64,000 bases of DNA, from positions 1 through 64,000 of the forward strand of contig NZ_JANJZK010000007.1 in assembly GCF_024623185.1 (NCBI RefSeq), written 5' to 3'. Numbering within the stretch: position 1 is the stretch's first letter; every line of letters starts with the position of its first letter. The position numbers and the translations under genes are program-made. Shown in pieces: positions 34,211 through 43,136 of the stretch. This stretch comes from Anaerofustis stercorihominis. Its GTDB lineage: Bacteria > Bacillota > Clostridia > Eubacteriales > Anaerofustaceae. Under the pieces are notes generated by a model, which saw only the letters and a list, made by a program, of their open reading frames with translations, was not told where the DNA came from and ran no database searches.

Positions 34211-35620
34211 ATGGCTAAAGCAAATTTTAATAATACAAAAAAAGTAAATGTAGATATGGCTCCTTACTATAAAATTGCTAAAGAAATCGAAAAAGCAAAT
34301 GTTTGGAGTAATGATATCCCCGAAGATAATATTGCGATTAAAATTAAAGATTTATCTAAAATGTATAAAATATATGATAAGTCTTGGTATAGAGTTTTAA
34401 ATGCATTTTCGTCTAAAGTTTCTTATAGAGAATTTTATGCTCTTAAAGATTTAAATATAAATATTCCCAAAGGTGAAACGATAGGTATACTTGGTACTAA
34501 CGGATCAGGTAAATCAACCCTACTTAAAATGATAACTGGTGTGGTAAAACCTACTAATGGTATTATTGATGCACGAGGTAGAATTTCTGCCATGCTTGAA
34601 CTTACTTCTGGTTTTGATAGTGAGCTTACAGGATTTGAAAATATATTTTTGAAGGCCACAATCCTTGGGATTTCAAATGAAGAAATCGAAAAGAAAGTTG
34701 AAAATATAGCTGAATTCGCCGATATTGGCGACTATTTATACCAACCGGTAAGAACATATTCTTCTGGAATGAAATCAAGACTTGGTTTTGCTATAAATGT
34801 TAATGTAGATCCTGACATATTGATTGTAGATGAAGTGTTAGCTGTCGGTGACGATACTTTTAAATTGAAGTGTTTATCAAAAATGGATGAATTTAGAAAA
34901 CAGGGCAAAACTATTTTATTTGTAAGCCATGCTCTAGGAATGATTAAGGGTTTTTGTACAAAGTCAATGTGGATCAAAGATGGTGAGCTCGTTGTACAAG
35001 GTGAAACCCCTGCGGTAACTAAATTATACGAAGATTATCTAAAAGATATAAGAAAAAGAAAAAAAATACAAACTATTGAAGAAAAAGAAGAAGAAGAAAT
35101 TGAGCTGATTCTATCTAGAAAAGATATTTTAGATTTTAGACATGTAAGGATTATAAATCCTGTAAATGCGCCTAATAATACAACTGATTTTAATTATAGA
35201 GATAATATTATATTTGAAGTGGAATATGATGTTAAGACTAATATTGAAAATGATATGGTTTGTTGCTTTTCAATAAGAGATGTTTCAGATAATGAAATTT
35301 TTTCTACGGATAAGCAAGATAAAAATAATATGATTGATATATCAAAAGGAAGACATGTATTTAGATTTGTTATACCTAATTCAAGATTGCTTCCGGGAGC
35401 ATATAAAATAGCAGGTGAATTTTGGGATAATAGATCAGGTATGGATATAAAATTTGCTACTAAGAGGGATTTTACTATTATAAGTAATAAATTTGAAGGC
35501 GGAGGAGTTTATTCTATACCTTATATTTTTGAAAAAGATGACAAAACTTTAATTGAAAGAGTTAAGGAAGGCAGTGAAAAAGAAAGTTCCGCTTATAATT
35601 TTAATATAGAGATGGAATAA
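34211..35620 (+). CDS. tagH: Polysaccharide/teichoic acid ABC transporter ATPase (TagH/Wzt-like)
   Basis: 469 residues. The ATPase domain (about 45-275) has Walker A GTNGSGKST, signature YSSGMKSRL and Walker B ILIVDEVLAVGD. After a charged helix (RKRKKIQTIEEKEEEE) comes a C-terminal domain of about 170 residues with the pattern of Wzt-type carbohydrate-binding domains (NIIFEVEYDV, CFSIRDVSDNEIF, LLPGAYKIAGEFWD). Such domains recognise the polymer terminus before export, unlike the B. subtilis TagH SH3-like tail. It follows tagG after 9 nt with AGGAGG. A hairpin at 35624-35656 separates it from the transferases. Confidence 0.9.
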   Translation: MAKANFNNTKKVNVDMAPYYKIAKEIEKANVWSNDIPEDNIAIKIKDLSKMYKIYDKSWYRVLNAFSSKVSYREFYALKDLNINIPKGETIGILGTNGSGKSTLLKMITGVVKPTNGIIDARGRISAMLELTSGFDSELTGFENIFLKATILGISNEEIEKKVENIAEFADIGDYLYQPVRTYSSGMKSRLGFAINVNVDPDILIVDEVLAVGDDTFKLKCLSKMDEFRKQGKTILFVSHALGMIKGFCTKSMWIKDGELVVQGETPAVTKLYEDYLKDIRKRKKIQTIEEKEEEEIELILSRKDILDFRHVRIINPVNAPNNTTDFNYRDNIIFEVEYDVKTNIENDMVCCFSIRDVSDNEIFSTDKQDKNNMIDISKGRHVFRFVIPNSRLLPGAYKIAGEFWDNRSGMDIKFATKRDFTIISNKFEGGGVYSIPYIFEKDDKTLIERVKEGSEKESSAYNFNIEME

Positions 35621-35623
35621 TTA

Positions 35624-35656
35624 AAAAACTACTAAATGTTTAACATTTAGTAGTTT
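35624..35656 (+). terminator. Intra-operon hairpin, partial terminator
   Basis: AAACTACTAAATGT pairs perfectly with ACATTTAGTAGTTT over a short loop, followed by ACTATTATA instead of a T-run. It may lower or stabilise transcription of the two transferase genes relative to the transporter. Confidence 0.6.
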
Positions 35657-35683
35657 ACTATTATATATTAAAGGAGCTTAGAT

Positions 35684-36829
35684 ATGAATATTAGAGAACT
35701 TTGTCCGGCTTTTCTTTTCCCGTTATTACAAAAATTAATGAGTATAAAGGACATAATTATTTATGATTATTATAAATTAACAACAAAGGTTGATGATAAA
35801 TCTGTTTTTTTATTTTCAGTATCTAGAGAGAACTTGAGCGGCAATTTATTTTTTATTTATGATAAAATAAAAAACAGTGATTTTAATATTAATATTTGTT
35901 TAGAAAATGATTCTACCGGCAGATCGAAAATACTAAAAAATATAGCTAGTTCAAAATATACTATAATAGATGATTATACAAAAATGATATATCCTTTAAA
36001 ACTTAGAAAAGGTACTAAACTCATCCAAGTATGGCATTCGACCGGTGCTTTTAAAAGAATGGGATTTAGTAGAATGGGAAAGAAGGGAAGTACAATTAAA
36101 ACTTCTCTTACACATAAAAATTATACGGATGTTATTGTTAGCGGAAGCGGTGTCGTTAGAAATTTCGCAGAGGCTTTTGGAGTAACTGAAGATAAGATTC
36201 ATCCAATAGGGGTTCCAAGAACAGATGTTTTTTTCGATAAAATTTATAAAGATAAAATCACAAGAAAATTAGAAAATAAATATCCGATCATAAAGGATAA
36301 AAAAGTTATATTATTTGCTCCGACTTTTAGAGGAGAAACTAGAAAAGATGCTTTTTATCCTAATGAATATTTAGATATAAGAAAACTATTAAATAAAATA
36401 GATGATAAATATATTTTTGGTATTAAATTACATCCTTTTATCAAACAAAGTATGCAAATACATGATGATTTAAAGAACAGAGTGATAGATTTTTCTTCGG
36501 AAAGAGAAATTAATGATTTATTGTTTATTACAGATATTTTAATAACCGACTACTCATCCGTCATATTTGAATATTCATTTTTTAAAAAAAATATAATTTA
36601 TTATGCACCTGATCTAAAAGAATATATAGAAGATAGGGACTTTTTTTATGATTATGATGAATACATCTACGGTCCTATTGCAAGAAATATGGATGAGTTG
36701 ATAAATTGTATAGGCAGTAGTCAAATCGATTATGATAAAATTAATAGTTTCTATGATCGGTTTTTAAACGGATGTGACGGGCATGCATCACAAAGATTTG
36801 TTGATTTAATTTTAAATAATAATAAATAA
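35684..36829 (+). CDS. CDP-glycerol glycerophosphotransferase family protein
   Basis: 381 residues. TagB/TagF-type glycerophosphotransferase (PF04464), which moves glycerol phosphate from CDP-glycerol onto a lipid-linked acceptor. Family motifs: LIQVWHSTGAFKRMG, the VGVPRTD-like IGVPRTDVFF, ILFAPTFRGE, GIKLHPF and ITDYSSVIFEYS. RBS AAGGAG before ATG. It is shorter than B. subtilis TagF (no long N-terminal region). With the next gene it forms a primase/polymerase-like or two-step pair, but which does which cannot be told. Confidence 0.88.
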   Translation: MNIRELCPAFLFPLLQKLMSIKDIIIYDYYKLTTKVDDKSVFLFSVSRENLSGNLFFIYDKIKNSDFNINICLENDSTGRSKILKNIASSKYTIIDDYTKMIYPLKLRKGTKLIQVWHSTGAFKRMGFSRMGKKGSTIKTSLTHKNYTDVIVSGSGVVRNFAEAFGVTEDKIHPIGVPRTDVFFDKIYKDKITRKLENKYPIIKDKKVILFAPTFRGETRKDAFYPNEYLDIRKLLNKIDDKYIFGIKLHPFIKQSMQIHDDLKNRVIDFSSEREINDLLFITDILITDYSSVIFEYSFFKKNIIYYAPDLKEYIEDRDFFYDYDEYIYGPIARNMDELINCIGSSQIDYDKINSFYDRFLNGCDGHASQRFVDLILNNNK

Positions 36830-36853
36830 ATATAAAAGTGTGGAGATATTATT

Positions 36854-37975
36854 TTGAGTATAATTATAAAATTAGGTATTTTATTTTTAAATATTATTTA
36901 TTTGTTTTTAAAACCACTTCCAACTAAAAATAAAATAACTTTTATCAGCCGGCAAGCGAATAGTCCTTCAATCGATATTAAAATGTTATGTGATCAACTA
37001 AATAAAATAGATGATATAAGGGTTGTAGTATTATGTAAATGTCTGGAATCAGGGATAAAATCAAAAATATTATATATTTTTCATATGTTTAAACAAATGT
37101 ACCATTTGTCTACTTCTAAAGTTATTGTTCTAGATTCGTATTGTATAGTAGCCAGTATATTAAAACATAAAAAAAATTTAAAAATTATTCAAATGTGGCA
37201 CGGATTAGGTTCTATGAAGAAATTTGGATATAGTATATTAGATAGCGGTGAAGGAAGAAGTTCAAAAATTGCTAAGTTAATGAAAATGCATGAAAATTAT
37301 AATTATGTATTTGTAAGTAGTAAAAATTGTATAGATTATTTATCTGAGGCTTACAAATGTGAGAAAGATATTATAAGGGTAATGCCTTTACCAAGGGTAG
37401 ATTTGCTTTGTAATAGCGAATTATCAGAAAGTAAAAGGAATGATATAATTAAACATTATCCTATTTTAAAAGATAAAAAAAATATTTTATATGCACCTAC
37501 CTTTAGAAAAAACGGTAATGATACTGATGCAATAACGGAACTGATTAATAATATCAATTTTGATAAATATAACTTTATCTTGAAGACACATCCACTTACA
37601 GAAGTAAATATAGAAAATATTTACAGTAAGAATATTATTAATGACAGAACTTTTGAAACGCTTGAAATGATTACTGTAGCTGATTATGTAATCACCGACT
37701 ATTCTGCAATTATATATGAAGTAGCTTTAAATAAGAAACCTATTTACTTTTATACGTATGATTTAGATGATTACAAAGATAACAGAAATTTTTATATTAA
37801 TTTTGAGAAAGAAGTTCCCGGTTTAATATCTTATAATGCATCTGATATCATCAAAGATATTGATAATAATATATATGATATGGAACGTATAAATATTTTT
37901 GCAGATAAATATGTAGACAATAAAATTAATTGTACAAAAAAAATTATAGATTTTATTTTAAAAATTATGAATTAA
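36854..37975 (+). CDS. Second CDP-glycerol glycerophosphotransferase family protein
   Basis: 373 residues, TTG start with GTGGAG about 8 nt upstream. Same family as its neighbour: IIQMWHGLGSMKKFG, MPLPRVDLL, ILYAPTFRK, LKTHPL and ITDYSAIIYEVA are in the same order. The first 25 residues are hydrophobic, which may attach it to the membrane. No tagD-type cytidylyltransferase or tagA/tagO gene lies in the window, so the CDP-glycerol supply and linkage unit are encoded elsewhere. Confidence 0.87.
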   Translation: MSIIIKLGILFLNIIYLFLKPLPTKNKITFISRQANSPSIDIKMLCDQLNKIDDIRVVVLCKCLESGIKSKILYIFHMFKQMYHLSTSKVIVLDSYCIVASILKHKKNLKIIQMWHGLGSMKKFGYSILDSGEGRSSKIAKLMKMHENYNYVFVSSKNCIDYLSEAYKCEKDIIRVMPLPRVDLLCNSELSESKRNDIIKHYPILKDKKNILYAPTFRKNGNDTDAITELINNINFDKYNFILKTHPLTEVNIENIYSKNIINDRTFETLEMITVADYVITDYSAIIYEVALNKKPIYFYTYDLDDYKDNRNFYINFEKEVPGLISYNASDIIKDIDNNIYDMERINIFADKYVDNKINCTKKIIDFILKIMN

Positions 37976-37994
37976 AATAAATTGGAGGTTTAAA

Positions 37995-38333
37995 ATGAGT
38001 GATTGTTTATTTTGTAAGATTATAAATGGAGAAATCCCTTCTACAAAAGTGTATGAGGACGAGAAAGTATATGCTTTTAAAGATATTGAACCTATTGCTC
38101 CGTATCATGTACTTATAATTCCTAAAAAGCATTATTCATCAATATTAGATGTTGAAAAGAACGATGATATCGTTAGTTATGTTTTTAGTATTTGTGTTAG
38201 GCTTGCTAAAGACGAAGGATATGATGAAAAAGGGTTTAGGATAATAAACAACTGCGGAGATGAAGGTGGACAAAGTGTTCATCATTTACATTTTCATTTA
38301 TTAGCAGGTAAAAAATTATCTTGGGAAGCATAA
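37995..38333 (+). CDS. HIT family nucleotide-binding protein (Hint type)
   Basis: 112 residues. CLFCKIINGEIPS at the start and the histidine triad HHLHFHLLAG at the end identify a Hint/HinT-branch protein, usually a purine nucleoside phosphoramidase. The CxxC (C5 and C8) zinc half of the family is present. GGAGG before the ATG; 19 nt after the wall-polymer genes, so probably co-transcribed without functional linkage. Confidence 0.95.
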   Translation: MSDCLFCKIINGEIPSTKVYEDEKVYAFKDIEPIAPYHVLIIPKKHYSSILDVEKNDDIVSYVFSICVRLAKDEGYDEKGFRIINNCGDEGGQSVHHLHFHLLAGKKLSWEA

Positions 38334-38362
38334 AAAAAGAGCATATCATATGCTCTTTTTTA
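38334..38362. terminator. Bidirectional terminator
   Basis: AAAAAAAGAGCATAT pairs with ATATGCTCTTTTTT between the HIT gene and the convergent DUF134 gene. Confidence 0.87.
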
Positions 38363-38707
38363 TTTATCATAATTATTGCATTTGCAGTGAGTACAGTTGC
38401 ATCCCGAGGATTGATTATCGCAGACTTCATAGGTTCCGCCTTCGATTTTTAAACTTGTTCCCGTAGTTAAAAATTCTGCTACTTTTCTTCTGGCACTTGT
38501 GTATAAAAGCTGTATCGTTGGTCTTGATACATTCATTTGAACTGCACATTCTTCTTGTGTTAGTTTTTCTTTATCCATTAGTCTTATTACTTCATATTCT
38601 TCAACATCCATTATGATTGGCTCTAAGTTTTCATTTTTATTTCTGCCTTCAAAATATTTAATATCAGGTAATTTACAAACATTTTTACATTTTCTTGGTC
38701 TTGGCAT
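38360..38707 (-). CDS. DUF134 family putative DNA-binding protein
   Basis: 115 residues. MPRPRKCKNVC start, EEYEVIRLMDKEKLTQEECA and the helix-turn-helix VSRPTIQLLYTSARRKVAE are the family signature. The C-terminus is Cys-rich (CDN...CNCTHCKCN), suggesting metal or cluster binding. DUF134 genes usually accompany NifX/Mrp-type iron-sulfur genes; none is adjacent here. RBS AAGGA. Confidence 0.88.
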   Translation of the reverse strand: MPRPRKCKNVCKLPDIKYFEGRNKNENLEPIIMDVEEYEVIRLMDKEKLTQEECAVQMNVSRPTIQLLYTSARRKVAEFLTTGTSLKIEGGTYEVCDNQSSGCNCTHCKCNNYDK

Positions 38708-38807
38708 TTTTAAACCGTCCTTAAAACATTATATTATAAATAATAATCATGATTGACTAGTTTGTCAATAAGGGATAAGTAATGAATTATTTAGTATGGA
38801 ATATATA

Positions 38808-38845
38808 AATAAAAATAAAGCCGATTTATTAAGTAATCGGCTTTA
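38808..38845 (-). terminator. Terminator of the DUF378 gene
   Basis: Minus strand AAAGCCGATT pairs with AATCGGCTTT and is followed by ATTTTTATTT. Confidence 0.82.
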
Positions 38846-38891
38846 TAATTATGATTCCATATAAATATTATATCTTACAACTTTATAGTAA

Positions 38892-39077
38892 TTAATCAAC
38901 CTTATTGAATAAACTAATTGAATAAAGCCCTGCTAGACCTACAACTGCATAAACAATTCTGCTGATAATTGAAGTTTGACCTCCAAAAATTGCTGCAACT
39001 AAGTCAAATTGGAAAAATCCGATTAATCCCCAGTTGATAGCGCCGATTATTACTAATAATAAAACAAATTTATTCAA
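38892..39077 (-). CDS. DUF378 family small membrane protein
   Basis: 61 residues, two membrane segments. The pattern LLVIIGAINWGLIGFFQFDLVA is the DUF378 signature. TTG start with AAAGGAG 9 nt upstream. Role unknown. Confidence 0.88.
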   Translation of the reverse strand: MNKFVLLLVIIGAINWGLIGFFQFDLVAAIFGGQTSIISRIVYAVVGLAGLYSISLFNKVD

Positions 39078-39372
39078 AATTTTTCACTCCTTTAAATTTA
39101 TTTATATTATATTTTTACCAAAAAATAAAAAAATAAACATTGTGCATATTTTCTTTAATTTATAAGCACTTAGTTAAATTATAATTTTAATTTATTTAAT
39201 ATTAAAAAGGTAATTTTATGTTTAAGATAATTATTATTGGATAAGTTATATTGATTAAATGAGATATTTTGTTGACATATGTTTGTATAGTGAAAATATC
39301 GGGATATACATTTTTATATTATAAGCCTTAAGAGTTGATTTATTGAAATGAATTATTAATTACTATAAAAAT
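39078..39372. other. AT-rich intergenic region
   Basis: About 295 bp upstream of the DUF378 gene. A TTGACA occurs at 39272-39277 but no -10 hexamer at good spacing follows on that strand. No ORF, RNA gene or repeat recognised. Confidence 0.4.
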
Positions 39373-39404
39373 AAAAAACTGATAAGATTATCAGTTTTTA
39401 TTTT
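39373..39404 (-). terminator. Terminator of the cysE operon
   Basis: AAAAACTGATAA pairs with TTATCAGTTTTT; U-tracts on both strands; overlaps the 3' end of cysE. Confidence 0.85.
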
Positions 39405-40318
39405 GCAACTTCTATTAAATTATCCGGAGTATTATTATATACCCTTGAATTTTTAGGAACGCTTGTTGTAAGCCATACATTACCTCCGATGATAGAGCCT
39501 TCACCAACGGTTGTATTTCCTCCGAGAATCGTAGCTCCGGAATATATTATTACGTTATCCTCTATGTTAGGATGTCTCTTCACTCCTTTTACAGGATTAC
39601 CGTCGTCATCGAGTTCGAAGCTCTTGGCTCCAAGTGTCACTCCCTGATATAATTTTACATTATCTCCTATTACACATGTTTCACCTATAACAACACCTGT
39701 AGCATGGTCTATAAAGAAGTATTTTCCTATTTTAGCTCCCGGATGTATATCAATACCTGTTCTTGCATGTGCATATTCAGTCATGATCCTGGGAATTAAA
39801 GGGACTTCCAGCAAGAATAGTTCGTGTGCGAGTCTTTGAATTGTTATTGCTTCCAAGTATGGATAACTAAGGAGAATTTCTTCGATACTCATTGCAGCAG
39901 GGTCTCCGTTGTATGCTGCAACGATATCGGTAGAAAGTATTTCTCTTACTTTAGGTATACTTTCCATGAACTTTATAGTAGCTTCGTCTGCTTTTTTAGT
40001 GCATTTATCACAGTTTTTATCTTTTTCCAGTTTATCACACATATTTATAAATACTTCTCTTATTATGCCATTGAGTTCCATAGCTGCCATATTAAGTCTT
40101 TTTCTCACATAAATATTTATAAATTCTTTATTATCTAAATCTTTTTCATATATAGTCGGAAATAGACCAGCTTCTAAATTTTTGATTATATCCGTTACTC
40201 TTAATTTAGTTCCAAATCCGCTTATTCCTTCATCTGTTAGTTCTTTTTGATTGATATTCACAACTTGACTTGATATTTCTTTACTTCTGGTTTCAAGCCA
40301 GTTTTTCATATTTCCCAT
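39398..40318 (-). CDS. cysE: Serine O-acetyltransferase (EpsC/SatA type)
   Basis: 306 residues. Makes O-acetylserine from serine and acetyl-CoA for cysteine synthesis. The long helical N-terminal region (about 1-180) and LAHELFLLEVPLIPRIMTEYAHARTGIDIHPGA-type block (residues about 165-197) are followed by left-handed beta-helix hexapeptide repeats (IGKYFFIDHATG, VIGETCVIGDNVKLYQGVTLG). The long form fits the EpsC subfamily. No cysK is adjacent. It starts 18 nt after the histidine kinase stop and is the last gene of the DUF4342-RR-HK-cysE unit, an unusual partner for a two-component system. Confidence 0.92.
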   Translation of the reverse strand: MGNMKNWLETRSKEISSQVVNINQKELTDEGISGFGTKLRVTDIIKNLEAGLFPTIYEKDLDNKEFINIYVRKRLNMAAMELNGIIREVFINMCDKLEKDKNCDKCTKKADEATIKFMESIPKVREILSTDIVAAYNGDPAAMSIEEILLSYPYLEAITIQRLAHELFLLEVPLIPRIMTEYAHARTGIDIHPGAKIGKYFFIDHATGVVIGETCVIGDNVKLYQGVTLGAKSFELDDDGNPVKGVKRHPNIEDNVIIYSGATILGGNTTVGEGSIIGGNVWLTTSVPKNSRVYNNTPDNLIEVAK

Positions 40319-40336
40319 GTATGTATCTCCCTTTCG

Positions 40337-41776
40337 TTATTTTAATAAAGGTAAAATAATGGAAAATTCACTGCCTTCATTTTCTTTTGTCTTAACTCTG
40401 ATCCTGCCCTTATGGTCGAGAACGATAGCTTTTGCAATGCTTAGACCCAGACCCATACCGCCGGTTTCTTTATTTCTTGATTTATCCGTTCGGTAAAATC
40501 TATCAAAAACGTTTCTTAAGTCTTCGTCTTTTATACCCATTCCATTATCTTTAATAGTTAGTATAGCATTATTTTCCTGTTTTTGTAAAATTATTTTTAA
40601 TGTAATATCATCTTTATTTGAATATTTTATTCCATTGTCTACAAATATCCTTATAACTTCTATGATTCTGAATTCGTCTGCCATAATATATACATTATCA
40701 TCTATAGTGTGCAGAATTGTTATATCCGGATGAGTAACGCTTAAATCTTTTATTACAATACCTATTGTTTCACTTAAATTGGTTTTCTCAAATTTATAGT
40801 TTAAATTCTTCTTATCATATTTAGCAAGGAACAGTAACCTGTTTACGAGGTTTTTCATATTCTCCGCTTCGAATATAATAGAATCAACGCTTTCGTTAAG
40901 TATTTCTTCATCTTCTTTTCCCCAGCGTTTCAGCATATTTCCATAACCTGAAATAACAGATATAGGTGTTCTTAATTCATGGGAAACGTCAGATACGAAC
41001 CTTTCCTGTTTTTCATATGCCTCCTGAAAAGAGTCAATCATTTCATTTGTAGTTTTTGCAAGTTCCTGAAGTTCATATTCCGCGCCTGTAACGTCTAACC
41101 TTAAGTCTAAATTTTCAGTAGTTATTTTTCTTGTAGTCCTATTCATTTCATTTATAGGTGAGAGTATCTTACCGAGTTTCATTCTTCCCAGTATAAGCAT
41201 CATAAACGCTCCTAAAAATAGAACGATACTTACCGGTGGAAGTACTGCCCCAAGTTTGTTTATAAAAGGCATGGCAGGATAAAAAATCAAAAGTTTATAA
41301 ACTTCGTTATTTGCTTCAATATCTCTGCTACTGACCAAATAGCCTTTATCGAGAAGTGACGCCCTTGGTATTAACTCAAACCAAAAGTTATTTTTCAAAC
41401 CTTTTATATAATTATCAATTTTTTCATTTTTATCGAGTAAGTAGTAATTCCCGTTTGAGTTGATTAAGGCTATAACGGAATCTGAATGTTTTTTCTCTAT
41501 TTTAGATAAGTTGTTTTTTATATACTCTGTATCGTTAAAATTTCCGTTTTTAAGAGTACTTGTGATACTTTTATCTATCTTGCTGTTTTCTTTGTATACT
41601 TCTTTATATGTGCTTCTAAGTAGGGTGATACTTAATATTATAACTGAAATTATCGCAATTAAAAGATAAAGGTAAGTATACCAAAGAGCTGTCTTTTGTT
41701 TTATGCTCTTTGCTTTCTTTACCTTTTTTGCAGTTTGTATTTTATTGTCTTTAGTTTTTTTATTCTTCTTCGTCAT
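40337..41776 (-). CDS. HAMP-domain sensor histidine kinase
   Basis: 479 residues. A Lys-rich N-terminus, TM1 (about 33-52), an external sensor of about 120 residues, TM2 (about 175-197), HAMP, HisKA with the phosphorylated His in VSDVSHELRTP, and HATPase with DNGIKYSNKD (N box), DNGMGI (G1), FDRFYR (F box) and GMGLGLSIAK (G2). EnvZ/ArlS-like. The signal is unknown. Its ATG lies inside the end of the response regulator (17-nt overlap), so the two are coupled. Confidence 0.93.
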   Translation of the reverse strand: MTKKNKKTKDNKIQTAKKVKKAKSIKQKTALWYTYLYLLIAIISVIILSITLLRSTYKEVYKENSKIDKSITSTLKNGNFNDTEYIKNNLSKIEKKHSDSVIALINSNGNYYLLDKNEKIDNYIKGLKNNFWFELIPRASLLDKGYLVSSRDIEANNEVYKLLIFYPAMPFINKLGAVLPPVSIVLFLGAFMMLILGRMKLGKILSPINEMNRTTRKITTENLDLRLDVTGAEYELQELAKTTNEMIDSFQEAYEKQERFVSDVSHELRTPISVISGYGNMLKRWGKEDEEILNESVDSIIFEAENMKNLVNRLLFLAKYDKKNLNYKFEKTNLSETIGIVIKDLSVTHPDITILHTIDDNVYIMADEFRIIEVIRIFVDNGIKYSNKDDITLKIILQKQENNAILTIKDNGMGIKDEDLRNVFDRFYRTDKSRNKETGGMGLGLSIAKAIVLDHKGRIRVKTKENEGSEFSIILPLLK

Positions 41777-42458
41777 CTTTAAACTGATAGCCTATTCCTC
41801 TAACGGTTCTAATATAATGTGTATCATATTTTTGATCTATTTTACTTCTTAAATATCTTATATATACATCAGTTACGTTTGTTTCTGATTCATAGTCGTA
41901 TCCCCAAACATTGCTGACTATTTGTTCTCTTGTAAGTACTATATTTTTATTTATCATCAAGTACTCTAAAAGCTCAAACTCTTTTTTCGTAAGTGAAATT
42001 TCTTCATCCTCAAAGTGAGCTGTGTAGGTATTTTTATCGAGGGTAATTTTACCTGCCTTTATAACGGCTTCTCTTTCCTTTGTTTCGCTGATTACTGCCT
42101 GTCTTGATAAAATCTTTCTTATTCTTGCTAAAAGCTCTTCAATGGCAAATGGTTTTGTCATATAGTCGTCTGCACCTATATCAAGACCCATAACTTTATC
42201 GGAAACATCTGATTTTGCTGTCAGCATAATAATCGGAGTGGTAATCTTATTTGCTCTAAGCCTTCTGCATATCTCGATACCGCTTAAATTAGGGAGCATT
42301 AAATCAAGTATTATAAGGTCATATTTTTCATCCATTGCTTTGAGTAAGCCGTCTCTGCCTTCGGTAGCAACAGTTAGATTATATCCTTCATGAGTTAATT
42401 CAAGCTGCAAAAATCTTGCTATTTTGAGTTCATCTTCTACCAATAGTATTTCTTTCAT
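41760..42458 (-). CDS. OmpR/PhoB-family response regulator
   Basis: 232 residues. Receiver domain with acidic pair near residues 8-9 (VEDE), phospho-acceptor Asp in LIILDLMLP, conserved Thr/Lys (MLTAKS, TKPF), then an OmpR winged helix (LTKKEFELLEYL, TREQIVSNVWGYDYESETNVTDVYIRYLR spread over residues about 175-205). Paired with the overlapping kinase. AGGAGA precedes the ATG. Resembles ArlR/SaeR-type regulators of envelope functions, but the target set is unknown. Confidence 0.93.
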   Translation of the reverse strand: MKEILLVEDELKIARFLQLELTHEGYNLTVATEGRDGLLKAMDEKYDLIILDLMLPNLSGIEICRRLRANKITTPIIMLTAKSDVSDKVMGLDIGADDYMTKPFAIEELLARIRKILSRQAVISETKEREAVIKAGKITLDKNTYTAHFEDEEISLTKKEFELLEYLMINKNIVLTREQIVSNVWGYDYESETNVTDVYIRYLRSKIDQKYDTHYIRTVRGIGYQFKDDEEE

Positions 42459-42473
42459 ATCATTCTCCTATGT

Positions 42474-42971
42474 TTATTTAATATCTATTATACTGTAGCC
42501 TTCACTATCTTTAATGATTTTGGCGTGATTTACAATAGTGGTGTTTTTTTTGTTATTTTTATTTGTCTTTTTCTTAAGTCTTTCTTTTCTCTTAAGGGGT
42601 ATCGGAACGTCTTCGCTGTTTATAACATCAAGTGTTATGGATGAATTTGTTATCATAATGAGTATCATAAGAAGTCCGATAAAAACAGAAGGGACTGGGA
42701 GTATTATACAAATAGCTACAGGTATCAATAATGGTATGTCAATAATATTTTCATCCATACTGTTTATTTTGAAACGATAGCTTTTTTCTCCAAAAGTTAT
42801 TGAAACAACGTGTTTATAAAGTCTTATAAAATATCTGTCATCGTAATTATCGATGTATATAAGTGCTTTATCGTAATCATTCCTGCATTTTAATAGTACT
42901 TTCTGACAAAATCCGTAATCTCTGCCCGTTTCCTCCCTAAGCATTTCAATTTTATCTTGATCTAATTTCAT
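42474..42971 (-). CDS. DUF4342 domain-containing protein
   Basis: 165 residues. The N-terminal 45 residues form a UBA/NAC-like helical domain (MLREETGRDYGFCQKVL, ...YDKALIYI), as in DUF4342 proteins. A middle region has one or two membrane segments (IPLLIPVAICIILPVPSVFIGLLMILI) and the C-terminus is Lys-rich. I start at ATG 42971 (AGAGGAA upstream) because the 14 residues added by the longer frame are not family-like. It precedes the response regulator by 15 nt and may be co-regulated with it. Confidence 0.8.
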   Translation of the reverse strand: MKLDQDKIEMLREETGRDYGFCQKVLLKCRNDYDKALIYIDNYDDRYFIRLYKHVVSITFGEKSYRFKINSMDENIIDIPLLIPVAICIILPVPSVFIGLLMILIMITNSSITLDVINSEDVPIPLKRKERLKKKTNKNNKKNTTIVNHAKIIKDSEGYSIIDIK

Positions 42972-43136
42972 AATATTCCTCTTGTTTTCTAAGATACAAT
43001 TTAATATTAACATAATAAACTAATTATATTAAAGAATTATTTATAAAATATTAAAAACAAATTATATTAACTTGTTTAAAAGTATAAAAAATTGTATAAT
43101 TAAAACGATACAATAAAGAAAAAAGAGGTATTTTTT

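Noticed and set aside
40319-42990. Possible cysteine T-box before cysE
   Set aside because: cysE starts 18 nt after the kinase gene and no TGGNACCGCG antiterminator bulge is seen at the head of the operon.
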